Positions 38,918-48,404 of a stretch of 64,000 nucleotides of DNA are shown one piece after another (the stretch's first letter is position 1; each line of letters begins with the position of its first letter). The translations under genes were made by a program, and so were the position numbers. The notes under the pieces are model-generated. The model saw only the letters and a program-made list of their open reading frames with translations, had not been told where the DNA came from and ran no database searches. The stretch is from contig NZ_BCYY01000001.1 in the NCBI RefSeq assembly GCF_001598435.1, positions 372,001-436,000 on the forward strand, given 5' to 3'. This DNA is from Sphingomonas pituitosa NBRC 102491 (GTDB taxonomy: Bacteria; Pseudomonadota; Alphaproteobacteria; Sphingomonadales; Sphingomonadaceae).

Positions 38918-40429
38918 TCAGCTCAACGCCTTCTTCAGCAGCTCGTTGACGACCGCCGGGTTGGCCTTGCCAGCCATCGCCTTCATCGTCTGGCCAACGA
39001 AGAAGCCGAACAGCGCCTCCTTGCCGGCGCGATACTGCTCGAGCTGGTTCGGGTTCTTGGCCAGGATATCGGCGATCACCGCCTCGATCGCGCCGGTGTC
39101 GCTGGTCTGCTTCATGCCCCGCTCTTCGACGATCTTGCCCGGCGCATCGCCGGTCTCGAGCATGATCTCGAACACCTGCTTGCCCAGCGTGTTGGAGATC
39201 GTCCCGTCGGCGACCAGCGCGAGCAGCTCGGCGCCCGCCTCGGGGCTGACCGGGCTCTCGTCGATGCCCTTGCCCAGGCGGTTGAGCGCCCCGTACAGGT
39301 CCGAGAGCAGCCAGTTGGCCGCGGCGCGCGCGACTTCCTGCTCGCCCTTCTTCTGGATCCGCGCGCTTTCGGCGAGCAGCGCCTCGAACCAGCGCGCCGT
39401 CTCCGCCTCGGCGGTCAGCACCGCGGCGTTATAGGCGGACAGGCCCAGCGACTGTTCGTAGCGCAGACGCTTGGCGTCCGGCAGCTCGGGCAGGCTCTGG
39501 CGGCATTCCTCGAGGAAGGCGTCGTCCAGCTCCAGCGGCAGCAGGTCGGGATCGGGAAAATAGCGATAGTCCTGCGCATCTTCCTTCGAGCGCATCGACC
39601 GGGTCTCGCCCTTGTCCGGATCGAACAGGCGGGTTTCCTGGACGATGCGGCCGCCGCTCTCCAGCACCTCGACCTGGCGCCGCGCCTCATATTCGATCGC
39701 CTGCATCACGAAGCGAACCGAGTTGACGTTCTTGGTCTCGGTGCGCGTGCCCAGCGGATCGCCGGGCTTGCGGACGCTGACGTTGACGTCGGCGCGCATC
39801 GACCCCTGGTCCATGTTGCCGTCGCAGCTGCCGACATAGCGCAGGATCGAGCGCAGCTTGGCCAGATACGCCCCGGCTTCCGCCGGCGAGGCCATGTCGG
39901 GCTTGGACACGATCTCCATCAGCGCCACGCCGGCGCGGTTGAGATCGACATAGGAGCGCGTCGGATGCTGGTCGTGCATCAGCTTGCCGGCATCCTGCTC
40001 GACATGGATGCGCTCGACGCCGATCGCCTTCACCTCGGCCTCGGGATCCTTCTCGTCGAGGCTGATCGTGATCTGCCCCTCGCCCACCAGCGGATGGTAG
40101 AGCTGGCTGATCTGGTAGCCCTGGGGGTTGTCGGCATAGAAATAGTTCTTGCGATCGAACCGCGACCATTTGTTGATCACCGCACCGATCGCCATGCCGC
40201 TGCGCACCGCCTGGCGGATGCATTCGCCGTTCAGCACCGGCAGCATGCCCGGCATCGCCGCGTCGACCAGGCTCACCTGGCTGTTCGGCTCGGCCCCGAA
40301 CGCCGTCGCCGCGCCGGAGAACAGCTTGGCCTGCGACGTGATCTGCGCATGGACCTCGAGGCCGATCACGACCTCCCATTCGCCGGTGTCGCCCTGGATT
40401 CGGTAGCTCGATGCAGTCTTGGTCGCCAT
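38918..40429 (-). CDS. gatB: Aspartyl/glutamyl-tRNA amidotransferase subunit B
   Basis: 503 residues. GatB is the kinase/amidation subunit of GatCAB, which converts Glu-tRNA(Gln) and/or Asp-tRNA(Asn) to the amidated forms. Family blocks present: [46 protein letters not shown] and [11 protein letters not shown]; the C-terminal tRNA-binding YqeY-like tail ends in [11 protein letters not shown]. It is separated from gatC-gatA (43141-44906), with two plus-strand glycosyltransferase genes in between, so it has its own promoter in 40430-40666. Confidence 0.97.
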   Translation of the reverse strand: MATKTASSYRIQGDTGEWEVVIGLEVHAQITSQAKLFSGAATAFGAEPNSQVSLVDAAMPGMLPVLNGECIRQAVRSGMAIGAVINKWSRFDRKNYFYADNPQGYQISQLYHPLVGEGQITISLDEKDPEAEVKAIGVERIHVEQDAGKLMHDQHPTRSYVDLNRAGVALMEIVSKPDMASPAEAGAYLAKLRSILRYVGSCDGNMDQGSMRADVNVSVRKPGDPLGTRTETKNVNSVRFVMQAIEYEARRQVEVLESGGRIVQETRLFDPDKGETRSMRSKEDAQDYRYFPDPDLLPLELDDAFLEECRQSLPELPDAKRLRYEQSLGLSAYNAAVLTAEAETARWFEALLAESARIQKKGEQEVARAAANWLLSDLYGALNRLGKGIDESPVSPEAGAELLALVADGTISNTLGKQVFEIMLETGDAPGKIVEERGMKQTSDTGAIEAVIADILAKNPNQLEQYRAGKEALFGFFVGQTMKAMAGKANPAVVNELLKKALS

Positions 40430-40666
40430 GTGCTCTTCACAAGGTAATGGGAATATGCGTGGCCCTGCCTATCGCGCGTCACGGCGTTCAGGTCCAGCGG
40501 GCAATTGAAACCGCCATGCCGCGACCCCGTCGCGCTCCCGCGGCGCCTTGAATCCGCGTCGATCTGGGCCGAGGCGCCGTCCGTTCCGCATTGCACAACG
40601 ATGCCCAATCCACTACCCAACCGGGCAACATTGGACCTTTGCACGCGAATATTGGGGGGTAGCATC

Positions 40667-41626
40667 ATGTCGCCGCAAGACACCACAGGCACCGGGCGCT
40701 TCGCCGGGCTGAAAATCGCCGTGCTGCTTCCTTGTTACAATGAAGAAGTCGCTATCGGCAGGACTGTCGCAGCCTTCAAGGCGGCGCTTCCGGAAGCAAC
40801 TGTCTATGTGTACGACAACAACAGCCGCGACCGGACTTGCGAAGTTGCGGCCGAGGCAGGTGCCATCGTCCGCTCGGAGCGAATGCAAGGCAAGGGCAAC
40901 GTCGTCCGCCGCATGTTCGCCGATGTAGAGGCGGACGTGTATGTCCTCTCCGACGGCGACCTGACCTATGACGCCGACGCCGCACCGGAGCTGGTCGATC
41001 GCCTGATCGACGAGCAGCTCGACATGGTCGTCGGCGCGCGCAAATCGGAGATCGAACTCGCCTATCGCCGCGGCCACCGCTTCGGGAACGCGATGCTGAC
41101 CGGCATGCTGGCCCAGCTGTTCGGCCGCAGCTTCACCGACATCCTGTCGGGCTATCGCGTCTTTTCGCGCCGCTTCGTTAAGAGCTTCCCGGTGCTGTCG
41201 GCGGGCTTCGAGATCGAGACCGAGATCAGCATCCATGCGCTCGAACTGCGCATGCCGGTATCCGAGATCGTAACCAACTATGCCGCGCGTCCGGAGGGTT
41301 CGACCTCCAAGCTCTCCACCTACCGCGATGGCTGGCGCATCCTGCGGACGATCGTGAACCTGTTCCGCATCGAGCGCCCGGTGCTGTTTTTCGGCATTCT
41401 CGGCGGCATCGCGCTGCTGCTCGCGATCATCCTGGCGATCCCGCTGGCGATCACCTACGCGCAGACCGGCCTCGTGCCGCGCTTCCCAACCGCCGTGCTC
41501 GTCACCGGCCTATCGATCGTCGGCCTGCTGAACATCTTCACCGGCCTGATCCTCGACACCGTGGTGCGCGGCCGGCGCGAAATCCGGCGGCTCGCCTATC
41601 TCGGCGTGCCGGCGCCGCGCGCCTGA
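40667..41626 (+). CDS. GT2 glycosyltransferase, polyprenyl-phosphate sugar type
   Basis: 319 residues from ATG 40667 with GGGGGG tract upstream as SD. The N-terminal GT-A domain is of the GT2 family: VLLPCYNEEVAIGRTV, DNNSRDRT and metal-binding DGDLTYDAD, then DILSGYRVFSRRFVKSFP. Two membrane helices follow at the C-terminus (about 240-265 and 280-303). This architecture resembles dolichol/undecaprenyl-phosphate mannose or glucose synthases that make lipid-linked sugars. The next gene is a multi-pass GT39/ArnT-like protein that could use such a donor. The exact sugar is unknown. Confidence 0.87.
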   Translation: MSPQDTTGTGRFAGLKIAVLLPCYNEEVAIGRTVAAFKAALPEATVYVYDNNSRDRTCEVAAEAGAIVRSERMQGKGNVVRRMFADVEADVYVLSDGDLTYDADAAPELVDRLIDEQLDMVVGARKSEIELAYRRGHRFGNAMLTGMLAQLFGRSFTDILSGYRVFSRRFVKSFPVLSAGFEIETEISIHALELRMPVSEIVTNYAARPEGSTSKLSTYRDGWRILRTIVNLFRIERPVLFFGILGGIALLLAIILAIPLAITYAQTGLVPRFPTAVLVTGLSIVGLLNIFTGLILDTVVRGRREIRRLAYLGVPAPRA

Positions 41627-41774
41627 CGGATCGGATCTTCCCCGCCGCGCCGCGCCGATCACAAACCGGAGCGGGTCGCGGCGGCGGGTTTCGACGTTAA
41701 GCGCCGCGGGCGACGGACTTCGCCGACAAGCGCGCACCGTCTGAACGAAGGGGATCTACAAGGGGGATGACGTC

Positions 41775-43088
41775 GTGAATCTCAAGGCATTGTCGGAACA
41801 CCGCTACGCCCGCTTCCTGCCGGCGGCGATCTTGGCGCTCGGATTCTTCATCCGCCTCTTGAGGCCGCTGACGAAGGGTGTGCAATATGCGATGGGCGAA
41901 GCGCCGAACGCAGCCCTGTCCTGGGCACGCGACGGCACCATCGCCGACGTGTTCGCGCGCGGCAGTGGTCTCACGACGCATATCAACCCCATATTGCCGA
42001 TGTTCGCCGGCACCATCTATCGGCTGTTCGGCGTCCGCAGCGCGCCGTCCGAATGGATCCTCGCCCTCATCGCGATCAGCATTGCCATCGGCACCGCTGC
42101 GCTCTTCTACCGCGCGGCCGCGTTATCCGGCATTCCGCGGCCGCCGCGCCTGGCCGGATTAGCCATCTTCGCGTTGATCCCGATTTATCCCGATCTGGAA
42201 ACCACCGTCTTCCGTATCTGGGAGGGCGGGCTGGCGATGCTGCTCGGTACCGTCGTGTTGCTGCTCACGCTGCGCGCCGATGCCGGAGGCCAGCTGACGT
42301 ACCGTAGCACCTTCTTCCTCGGTCTCACGGGCGCGTTGCTGTTCTTCATCAATCCGGCGCTGGGCCTGGCGGGATATGCGATGATCGGGCTGCTGCTGCT
42401 GCGCAAGGCGCCGCTGCGGAGCTGGATCGCCCATGGTGCACTGCTCGCCGCGCTGCTCGTCGCGGTACTCGCGCCGTGGACGATCCGAAACTATGAAGTG
42501 TTCGGTCGCTTTCTACCGCTGCGCGGCAATTTCGGCCTCGAACTGGCGATCGGCAACCATCCGGCGGCGCTGGGCTCTCAGGATCGCGAGATCTTCACGA
42601 GCCGCCTGCGCACCATCCACCCGCTCGAAAGCCAGGCGGCGTTCGACCGGATGCAGGCAATGGGCGGCGAGCTCGTCTATGCCAACGCGATGGGCGATGC
42701 GGCAAAGGCTTGGATCCGCGCGCATCCCGGCGACTTCGCGCGTCTCTGCGTCAAGCACGCCTTCCAATATTATTTCCCGCCCCGCTGGCAGTGGGCAATT
42801 TACACCGAGAAGGTCGAGCGCAGCGTCCCCGTCCGCCAGGCACTGCTCTGGACGTTCACCGCGCTCGGCCTCGTTGGCGCGTTCGCCGCCCTGTTCACCT
42901 GGCGCACGCGACTGATCTACCTGGCGGCGATGGCGGTGGTGCCAGTGCTGCCGTACATCGTCACCCAGCCGGTGCCGCGCTATCGCTATATCGTGATGCT
43001 GCCGCTGCTCTTCCTGGGCATGGACATGGCGTACAAGCTGTACCGCAAGCTGCGGCCGGCGCCCGCCGAGACCGTCACGGTCGGCTGA
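41775..43088 (+). CDS. Multi-pass membrane glycosyltransferase, GT39/ArnT-like
   Basis: 437 residues from GTG 41775 (SD GGGGGA). About eleven membrane helices are present. The first extracytoplasmic loop carries the acidic/His region expected of GT-C enzymes only loosely (ALSWARDGTIADVF, TTHINPILPMF). The segment ALLVAVLAPWTIRNYEVFG is characteristic of the ArnT/PMT-like families. Such enzymes transfer sugars from polyprenyl-phosphate carriers to lipid or protein on the periplasmic face. Pairing with the GT2 gene 148 bases upstream suggests a donor-maker/transferase couple. Acceptor unknown. Confidence 0.78.
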   Translation: MNLKALSEHRYARFLPAAILALGFFIRLLRPLTKGVQYAMGEAPNAALSWARDGTIADVFARGSGLTTHINPILPMFAGTIYRLFGVRSAPSEWILALIAISIAIGTAALFYRAAALSGIPRPPRLAGLAIFALIPIYPDLETTVFRIWEGGLAMLLGTVVLLLTLRADAGGQLTYRSTFFLGLTGALLFFINPALGLAGYAMIGLLLLRKAPLRSWIAHGALLAALLVAVLAPWTIRNYEVFGRFLPLRGNFGLELAIGNHPAALGSQDREIFTSRLRTIHPLESQAAFDRMQAMGGELVYANAMGDAAKAWIRAHPGDFARLCVKHAFQYYFPPRWQWAIYTEKVERSVPVRQALLWTFTALGLVGAFAALFTWRTRLIYLAAMAVVPVLPYIVTQPVPRYRYIVMLPLLFLGMDMAYKLYRKLRPAPAETVTVG

Positions 43089-43098
43089 CGCAAAAAAA

Positions 43099-43129
43099 GG
43101 CGGGGCGACGGCTGCGCCGTCGCCCCGCC
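43099..43129. terminator. Bidirectional terminator between GT39-like gene and gatA
   Basis: A perfect 14-bp stem GGCGGGGCGACGGC/GCCGTCGCCCCGCC with a 3-base loop. On the minus strand it runs into TTTTTTTG, a textbook gatA terminator. The plus side continues CTCCCTGTTTC. Confidence 0.9.
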
Positions 43130-43140
43130 CTCCCTGTTTC

Positions 43141-44622
43141 TTACCACCAGGCCTTGGGACGCGCGGTGAAGCCCGCGCGCTGCTCGATCGCCAGGCCGGC
43201 GTTGAGCACGCCCTGCTCGTCGAACGGCTTGCCGATGATCTGCAGACCCAGCGGCAGACCCGAGGCGTCGAGCCCGCCCGGCACGCTCATCGCCGGCACC
43301 CCGGCCAGGCTCGCCGGCACGGTGAACACGTCGTTGAGGTACATCGCCAGCGGATCGACCTTCTCGCCCAGCCCGAACGCCGCGCTCGGCGCGGTCGGGG
43401 TGAGCAGCAGGTCGCACTGGCTCCAGGCATTGTCGAAGTCGCGCGCGATCAGCGTGCGCACCTTCTGCGCCTGGGTGTAATAGGCGTCGTAGAAGCCTGC
43501 CGAGAGCACATAGGTGCCGATGAGGATGCGGCGCTTCACCTCGTCGCCGAAGCCGGCGGCGCGGGTGGCGGCGTACATGTCCTGCAGGTTCTGGCCCTCG
43601 GCCAGTTCGCGCAGGCCGTAGCGCACGCCGTCATAACGGGCGAGGTTCGACGAAGCCTCGGCCGGCGCGATGATGTAATAGGCCGGTAGCGCATATTTGG
43701 TGTGCGGCAGGCTGACCTCGACGATCTCGGCGCCCGCGTCCTTCAGCCAGTCGATGCCCTGCTGCCACAGCGCCTCGATCTCGGCCGGCGTGCCGTCCAT
43801 CCGGTATTCGGCCGGGATGCCGACGCGCTTGCCGCGCAGATCGGCGGAGAGACCCGCCTCCCACTGCGGTACGGGCATGTCGAGCGATGTCGAATCCTTC
43901 GGATCGAACCCGGTCATCGCCTCGAGCAGGATCGCGCAGTCGCGCACGTCGCGCGCCATCGGCCCCGCCTGATCGAGCGAGGAGGCGAACGCCACCACGC
44001 CCCAGCGCGAGCAGCGGCCATAGGTCGGCTTGATGCCCGAAATGCCGGTGAACGCCGCCGGCTGGCGGATCGAGCCGCCGGTGTCGGTGCCGGTCGCCGC
44101 CGGGCACAGCCGCGCGGCGATCGCCGCCGAGCTGCCGCCCGAGGAGCCGCCGGGCGCGAGCGGCGTGGTGTCGCCCTCGCCCCGCCGCCACGGCGAGATC
44201 ACGTTGCCGAAATAGCTGGTCTCGTTCGACGAGCCCATCGCGAACTGGTCGAGGTTGAGCTTGCCGAGCATGCCGGCGCCGGCTTCCCACAGCTTGTGCG
44301 AGACGGTCGATTCATAGACCGGCGTGAAGCCTTCGAGGATGTGGCTGGCGGCGGTGGTCTGCACGCCCTTGGTGGCGAACAGGTCCTTCATGCCGATCGG
44401 CACGCCGGCCAGCGGCTTGAGCGTCTCGCCCGCGGCGCGCGCCTTGTCGGCGGCGTCGGCGGCAGCGAGCGCGTGCTCGGGAGTCTTGACGATAAAGGCG
44501 TTGAGCGCGTCGGCGCCGGCCACGGCGGTGTTGAACGCCTCGGCGACCTCGCGCGCGGAAAACTCGCCGTCGCGCACGCCGTTGCGGATGGCGGCGACGC
44601 CCAGATCGGTCAGCGTGCTCAT
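43141..44622 (-). CDS. gatA: Aspartyl/glutamyl-tRNA amidotransferase subunit A
   Basis: 493 residues. GatA is the glutaminase subunit that supplies ammonia to GatB. Amidase-signature Lys-Ser-Ser triad: [10 protein letters not shown] with the Lys, then the [14 protein letters not shown] block and [11 protein letters not shown] with the nucleophile region. The tail [16 protein letters not shown] and [12 protein letters not shown] is typical. ATG 44622 overlaps the gatC stop by 4 bases, so gatC-gatA is a coupled pair ending at a strong terminator. Confidence 0.97.
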   Translation of the reverse strand: MSTLTDLGVAAIRNGVRDGEFSAREVAEAFNTAVAGADALNAFIVKTPEHALAAADAADKARAAGETLKPLAGVPIGMKDLFATKGVQTTAASHILEGFTPVYESTVSHKLWEAGAGMLGKLNLDQFAMGSSNETSYFGNVISPWRRGEGDTTPLAPGGSSGGSSAAIAARLCPAATGTDTGGSIRQPAAFTGISGIKPTYGRCSRWGVVAFASSLDQAGPMARDVRDCAILLEAMTGFDPKDSTSLDMPVPQWEAGLSADLRGKRVGIPAEYRMDGTPAEIEALWQQGIDWLKDAGAEIVEVSLPHTKYALPAYYIIAPAEASSNLARYDGVRYGLRELAEGQNLQDMYAATRAAGFGDEVKRRILIGTYVLSAGFYDAYYTQAQKVRTLIARDFDNAWSQCDLLLTPTAPSAAFGLGEKVDPLAMYLNDVFTVPASLAGVPAMSVPGGLDASGLPLGLQIIGKPFDEQGVLNAGLAIEQRAGFTARPKAWW

Positions 44623-44906
44623 TCCACCACCTTCGGAACCGTAAAGAAGCCGTGGTCGCCCTGCGGCGCGTTCGCCAGCACCGCGTCGCGCTGCTGGCCA
44701 TCCGTGATCACGTCCGCCCGGAGGCGCAGCGTGTTGGGCATCACGGCGGTCATCGGCGCGACATCCTTGGTGTCGACTTCGCCGAGCTGCTCGATCCAGC
44801 CCAGGATGTTGTTGAGTTCGGGCGCGAGGCGCTCGGCGTCGGCGTCACTGATCGCGATACGCGCCAGGTTCGCCACTTTCTTCACGGTTGCGGTGTCTAC
44901 GGACAT
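44619..44906 (-). CDS. gatC: Aspartyl/glutamyl-tRNA amidotransferase subunit C
   Basis: 95 residues, normal GatC size. It wraps around GatA and GatB and stabilises the complex. Family pattern: [38 protein letters not shown] and [27 protein letters not shown]. First gene of gatCA; its promoter lies in 44907-45051, shared with the divergent DUF3089 gene. Confidence 0.97.
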   Translation of the reverse strand: MSVDTATVKKVANLARIAISDADAERLAPELNNILGWIEQLGEVDTKDVAPMTAVMPNTLRLRADVITDGQQRDAVLANAPQGDHGFFTVPKVVE

Positions 44907-45051
44907 GACTTGCGCCTATCAGCCGAGCCGCGCCCCTTCAAGCGCCCCGATCACGCTTCGGCACTTGCGGTCGCATCCTTCGCACGCGACACTGGCGGGA
45001 CGCGATTGCGTCGCCGCCCGTTTACGCTGCATTGCACAATGGAGAGGCCGA

Positions 45052-46164
45052 TTGGCCCGGAAGTTTCTTTATGCGGTTGCGATCCTGATCATGCTCGGCG
45101 TTGCATCCCTGTTCGCCTATCGCCTCTACGGCATCCAGCTGATGCGCCAGTTCATGGTGCCCACCGGCGATGCCTCGGATCTCCCGCCCGCCACCCCGCG
45201 TGATTATGCCAGGGCGGAAATGTGGATCGCGCGGCCGGACAAGCCGGGTAACCCGGCCTTGTGGACGCCGGCAGGCCAGACGGCTGCCGCCGCCCCGCGC
45301 GCCGCGCTGTTCTTCATCCACCCGACGTCGTTCCTCGACACCAAGCAGTGGAACGCGCCGCTGAACAACCCCGACGCCAACGCCCGCGCCGAGCTGTTCC
45401 TGCGCGGCCAGGCCAGCGCGTTCAATGCAAGCGCCGCGATCTGGGCGCCGCGCTATCGCCAGGCGACGTTCGGCGCGTTCCTGACCAGCAAGGCGCAGGC
45501 GCAGAAAGCACTCGATCTCGCCTATCGCGATGTGGCCGCGGCGTTCGAGGCGTTCCTGCACGAAGCCGGCGACCGGCCAATCCTCCTCGCCGGGCACAGC
45601 CAGGGCGCGCTGCACCTTGCCCGTCTGCTTGCGGAGCGAATCGCGGGCACGCCGGTCGCGAAGCGCGTGGTCGCCGCCTATGTCGTCGGCTGGCCGGTCT
45701 CGCTCAGCGCGGACCTGCCGAAGATGGGTCTTCCCGCCTGCACGGGGCCGGATCAGGCGGGCTGTATCCTGTCCTGGCAGAGCTTCGCCGAGCCTGCCGA
45801 CCCGGCCCTGATCCTCGACACGTTCGATGCGACCACCGGCTTTACCGGGCAGCCGCGCGCAGGCACGAAGATGCTGTGCACCAACCCGATCACCGGCAAG
45901 CCGAACGATTCGGCGCCGGCGAGCGCCAATCTCGGCGCGCTGATCCCGGACGCGAACTTGCAGTCCGCGCATCTCGAGCCCCGCCGAGTCCCTGCGCGCT
46001 GCACCGGGCGCGGCATTCTCACGATCGGTACCGCCCCGCCGGACTTTGGCCAGTATGTGCTGCCGGGGAACAACTATCACGTGTTCGACTACAGCCTGTT
46101 CTGGGCCAATGTCCGTGCGGATGCGGGGCGCCGCCTCGCGACGTTCGAGCAGCGGCCCGGCTGA
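45052..46164 (+). CDS. DUF3089 alpha/beta-hydrolase-like protein
   Basis: 370 residues if translation starts at TTG 45052, the only start close to a good SD (GGAGAGG at 45041-45047) that keeps the N-terminal anchor MARKFLYAVAILIMLG intact. After the anchor comes the DUF3089 fold: AALFFIHPTSF, then PILLAGHSQGALHLARLL with the nucleophile-elbow Ser, and a His-containing end NNYHVFDYSLFW. A Cys pair (PACTGPDQAGCIL) could form a disulfide. It is probably a periplasmic, membrane-tethered esterase or related hydrolase; substrate unknown. Convergent with the dehydrogenase gene, 3 bases apart. Confidence 0.82.
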   Translation: MARKFLYAVAILIMLGVASLFAYRLYGIQLMRQFMVPTGDASDLPPATPRDYARAEMWIARPDKPGNPALWTPAGQTAAAAPRAALFFIHPTSFLDTKQWNAPLNNPDANARAELFLRGQASAFNASAAIWAPRYRQATFGAFLTSKAQAQKALDLAYRDVAAAFEAFLHEAGDRPILLAGHSQGALHLARLLAERIAGTPVAKRVVAAYVVGWPVSLSADLPKMGLPACTGPDQAGCILSWQSFAEPADPALILDTFDATTGFTGQPRAGTKMLCTNPITGKPNDSAPASANLGALIPDANLQSAHLEPRRVPARCTGRGILTIGTAPPDFGQYVLPGNNYHVFDYSLFWANVRADAGRRLATFEQRPG

Positions 46165-46167
46165 GCC

Positions 46168-47229
46168 TCAGGCGGGAACCCGGGCACGCACGCGGCCCGT
46201 AGCGATCGCGGCCCGCGCCAGGCTGTCGGCGGCGACATGCGGCGGCATGCCCTTTGCTTCGGCATGGTCGAGCACGGCGGCGAGACGTTCGCCGGTCGAC
46301 TCGACCCGGAACGCCACCTCCTCCGATGCCCAGCCGAGATACTCGCCGGCGACGTTGATGATCCCGCCGGCGTTCACGACATAGTCCGGGGCATAGAGGA
46401 CGCCGCGCCGGGCCAGCCGCTCGCCGTCCGCCGGAGTCGCCAGCTGGTTGTTCGCCGCACCGCAGACCAGCGGGGCGCGCAGCACTTCCACCGTTTCCGC
46501 GTTCAGCACGCCGCCCAGCGCGCAGGGTGCGAAGATGTCCGCCTGTGCCGACAGGATGCGCGCCGTCGACGCGACTTCCGCGCCGGTCTCCACCGCCACC
46601 CGCGCCACCCGCGCCGAATCGACGTCGGCGACGATCAGCCGCGCGCCCGCGCCGTGCAGCAGATGGGCCAGTGCCTCGCCGACATGGCCGACGCCCTGGA
46701 TGGCGACGGTGCATTCGCCGAGCGACCGCCCGAGCCGGCGACGGGCGGCATGCTCCATCGCCACGAAAACGCCGAGTGCGGTATGCGGCGACGGGTCCCC
46801 GCCCGGCCGCCCGGCCCGCTGCGTCAGACCGGCGACATGGCGCGTCTCGCCCGCCACCACTTCCATGTCGGCGACGCTGGTGCCGACATCCTCGGCAGTC
46901 ACATAGCGCCCGTCCAGCCGCGCGACCGCCCGACCGAAGGCGCGGAACAGCGCGGCCCGGTCGAAATCGCCGTGCGGCCGCCGCAGCACGGCCTTGGCGC
47001 CGCCCAGCGGCAGCCCGGCCATCGCGTTCTTGTAGCTCATGCCCTCGGCCAGCCGCACGGCGTCGGCAAAGGCAGCCTCGCCATCGGCATAGTGCCACAA
47101 GCGGCACCCGCCTGCCCCCGGCCCGAGCACCGTGGAGTGGATCGCAACCACGCCGTCCAGCCCGGACGCGCTGTCCTTCAGCATCACCACTTCGTCGACC
47201 AGGCTATTGCCCTCCACTTGCAGCACCAT
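46168..47229 (-). CDS. Leucine/valine-type amino acid dehydrogenase
   Basis: 353 residues from ATG 47229 with AGGGAG seven bases upstream. Glu/Leu/Phe/Val dehydrogenase family, which oxidatively deaminates amino acids with NAD. Visible: GMSYKNAMAGLPLGGAKAV with substrate and catalytic lysines, VTAEDVGTSVADMEVV, SPHTALGVF, the Rossmann segment TVAIQGVGHVGEAL and VVNAGGIINVAGEY. The motifs match leucine dehydrogenases best, but branched-chain specificity is an inference. It is transcribed away from an Lrp/AsnC regulator 107 bases upstream, the usual arrangement for a regulator of an amino-acid catabolic gene. Confidence 0.9.
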   Translation of the reverse strand: MVLQVEGNSLVDEVVMLKDSASGLDGVVAIHSTVLGPGAGGCRLWHYADGEAAFADAVRLAEGMSYKNAMAGLPLGGAKAVLRRPHGDFDRAALFRAFGRAVARLDGRYVTAEDVGTSVADMEVVAGETRHVAGLTQRAGRPGGDPSPHTALGVFVAMEHAARRRLGRSLGECTVAIQGVGHVGEALAHLLHGAGARLIVADVDSARVARVAVETGAEVASTARILSAQADIFAPCALGGVLNAETVEVLRAPLVCGAANNQLATPADGERLARRGVLYAPDYVVNAGGIINVAGEYLGWASEEVAFRVESTGERLAAVLDHAEAKGMPPHVAADSLARAAIATGRVRARVPA

Positions 47230-47336
47230 CTCGCTCACTCCCTGATTTCGATGGCGATCAATCTGACAGGGCGGCACGGGTGATGCTTGCCTCAATGACG
47301 CGGCGTGGATGCAATTCTGGGTGAATCTTTTCGAGA

Positions 47337-47819
47337 ATGACGATAGATGCGCAAAATATGACCACCCTGGATCCGTATGAGCGCAAAATTCTCCACGAGC
47401 TGCAGCGCGACGCCAGCCTGACGACTGCGGAACTGGCGGAACGGATCGGCCTGTCACCCTCGCCCTGCTGGCGCCGGGTGGACCGGTTGGAGCGCGAGGG
47501 CGTGATCCGCAAGCGCGTGGCGCTGATCGATCGGCGCAAGGTGGGGTTGAACGCCCATGTCTTCGCCCAGGTTAAGCTGAACGCGCATGGCCGCGCCAAT
47601 CTCGACGAATTCAGCGCCGCCATCCGCGGCTTCCCCGAGGTGCTCGACGCCTATGTGTTGATGGGTACCATGGATTTCATGCTGCGGATCGTCGCCGAGG
47701 ACATCGACGCCTATGAACGTTTCTTCTTCGACAAGCTGAGCAAATTGCCCGGTGTGCAGGAAATTAATTCGATCGTGGCGCTGTCCGAGATCAAGTCCAC
47801 CACCGAATTGCCCATCTGA
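47337..47819 (+). CDS. Lrp/AsnC family transcriptional regulator
   Basis: 160 residues. N-terminal helix-turn-helix: [35 protein letters not shown], then the RAM ligand domain with [26 protein letters not shown] and [17 protein letters not shown]. Start ATG 47337 has only a weak SD; an internal ATG at 47358 is possible. Divergent from the leucine-dehydrogenase-like gene, which it probably controls in response to a branched-chain or related amino acid. The 107-base spacer is comparatively AT-rich near the regulator. Confidence 0.93.
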   Translation: MTIDAQNMTTLDPYERKILHELQRDASLTTAELAERIGLSPSPCWRRVDRLEREGVIRKRVALIDRRKVGLNAHVFAQVKLNAHGRANLDEFSAAIRGFPEVLDAYVLMGTMDFMLRIVAEDIDAYERFFFDKLSKLPGVQEINSIVALSEIKSTTELPI

Positions 47820-47857
47820 CCCTCGCGCCCGGCGGAGGACGCGGGTATAGCCCGCGC

Positions 47858-48319
47858 GTGATTACTACCGTTCCCAGCGACTTTCGCGCCGTCCTGCCGG
47901 AGGGCGGGCGCCTGATCGGCCTCGATGTCGGCACCAAGACGATCGGCACCGCGCTCTGCGATGCCGGCTGGAGCTTCGCCAGCCCCGCCGAACTGATCCG
48001 CCGCACCAAGTTCAGCAAGGACAAGGCGCGGATGGTTGAGCTGATCGCCGCCCAGCATGTGCGCGGCATGGTGATCGGCCTGCCGCTCAACCTGGACGGC
48101 ACCGACAGCCCGCGCACCCAGTCGACGCGCGCCTTCGCCCGGAACTGCGAGGACTTGGGGCTCCCGATCCTGATGTGGGACGAACGCTGGTCGACCGTCG
48201 CGGTGGAGCGTACGCTGATCGAACAGGATGCCAGCCGCGCCAAGCGCGCCGAGCTGATCGACAAGATGGCGGCCGCCTATATTCTTCAAGGCGCTATCGA
48301 TGGTCTCGTAAACGCCTGA
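47858..48319 (+). CDS. ruvX: YqgF/RuvX family nuclease
   Basis: 153 residues from GTG 47858. RNase-H-like fold: [15 protein letters not shown] with the first acidic residue, [17 protein letters not shown] and [14 protein letters not shown] with further acidic positions. YqgF is proposed as a Holliday-junction resolvase and is implicated in 16S rRNA 5'-end processing. The N-terminal 17 residues ([17 protein letters not shown]) extend beyond most homologues, as seen in alphaproteobacteria. The usual partner yqgE is not adjacent. Confidence 0.92.
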   Translation: MITTVPSDFRAVLPEGGRLIGLDVGTKTIGTALCDAGWSFASPAELIRRTKFSKDKARMVELIAAQHVRGMVIGLPLNLDGTDSPRTQSTRAFARNCEDLGLPILMWDERWSTVAVERTLIEQDASRAKRAELIDKMAAAYILQGAIDGLVNA

Positions 48320-48404
48320 CTTTTTCTTACTTCAACCTGCCTTGCTACACGATCCGTTTACCCTGGTTCAGCTACGATGCGCGATCAGCAGGGGGAATCG
48401 GAAG

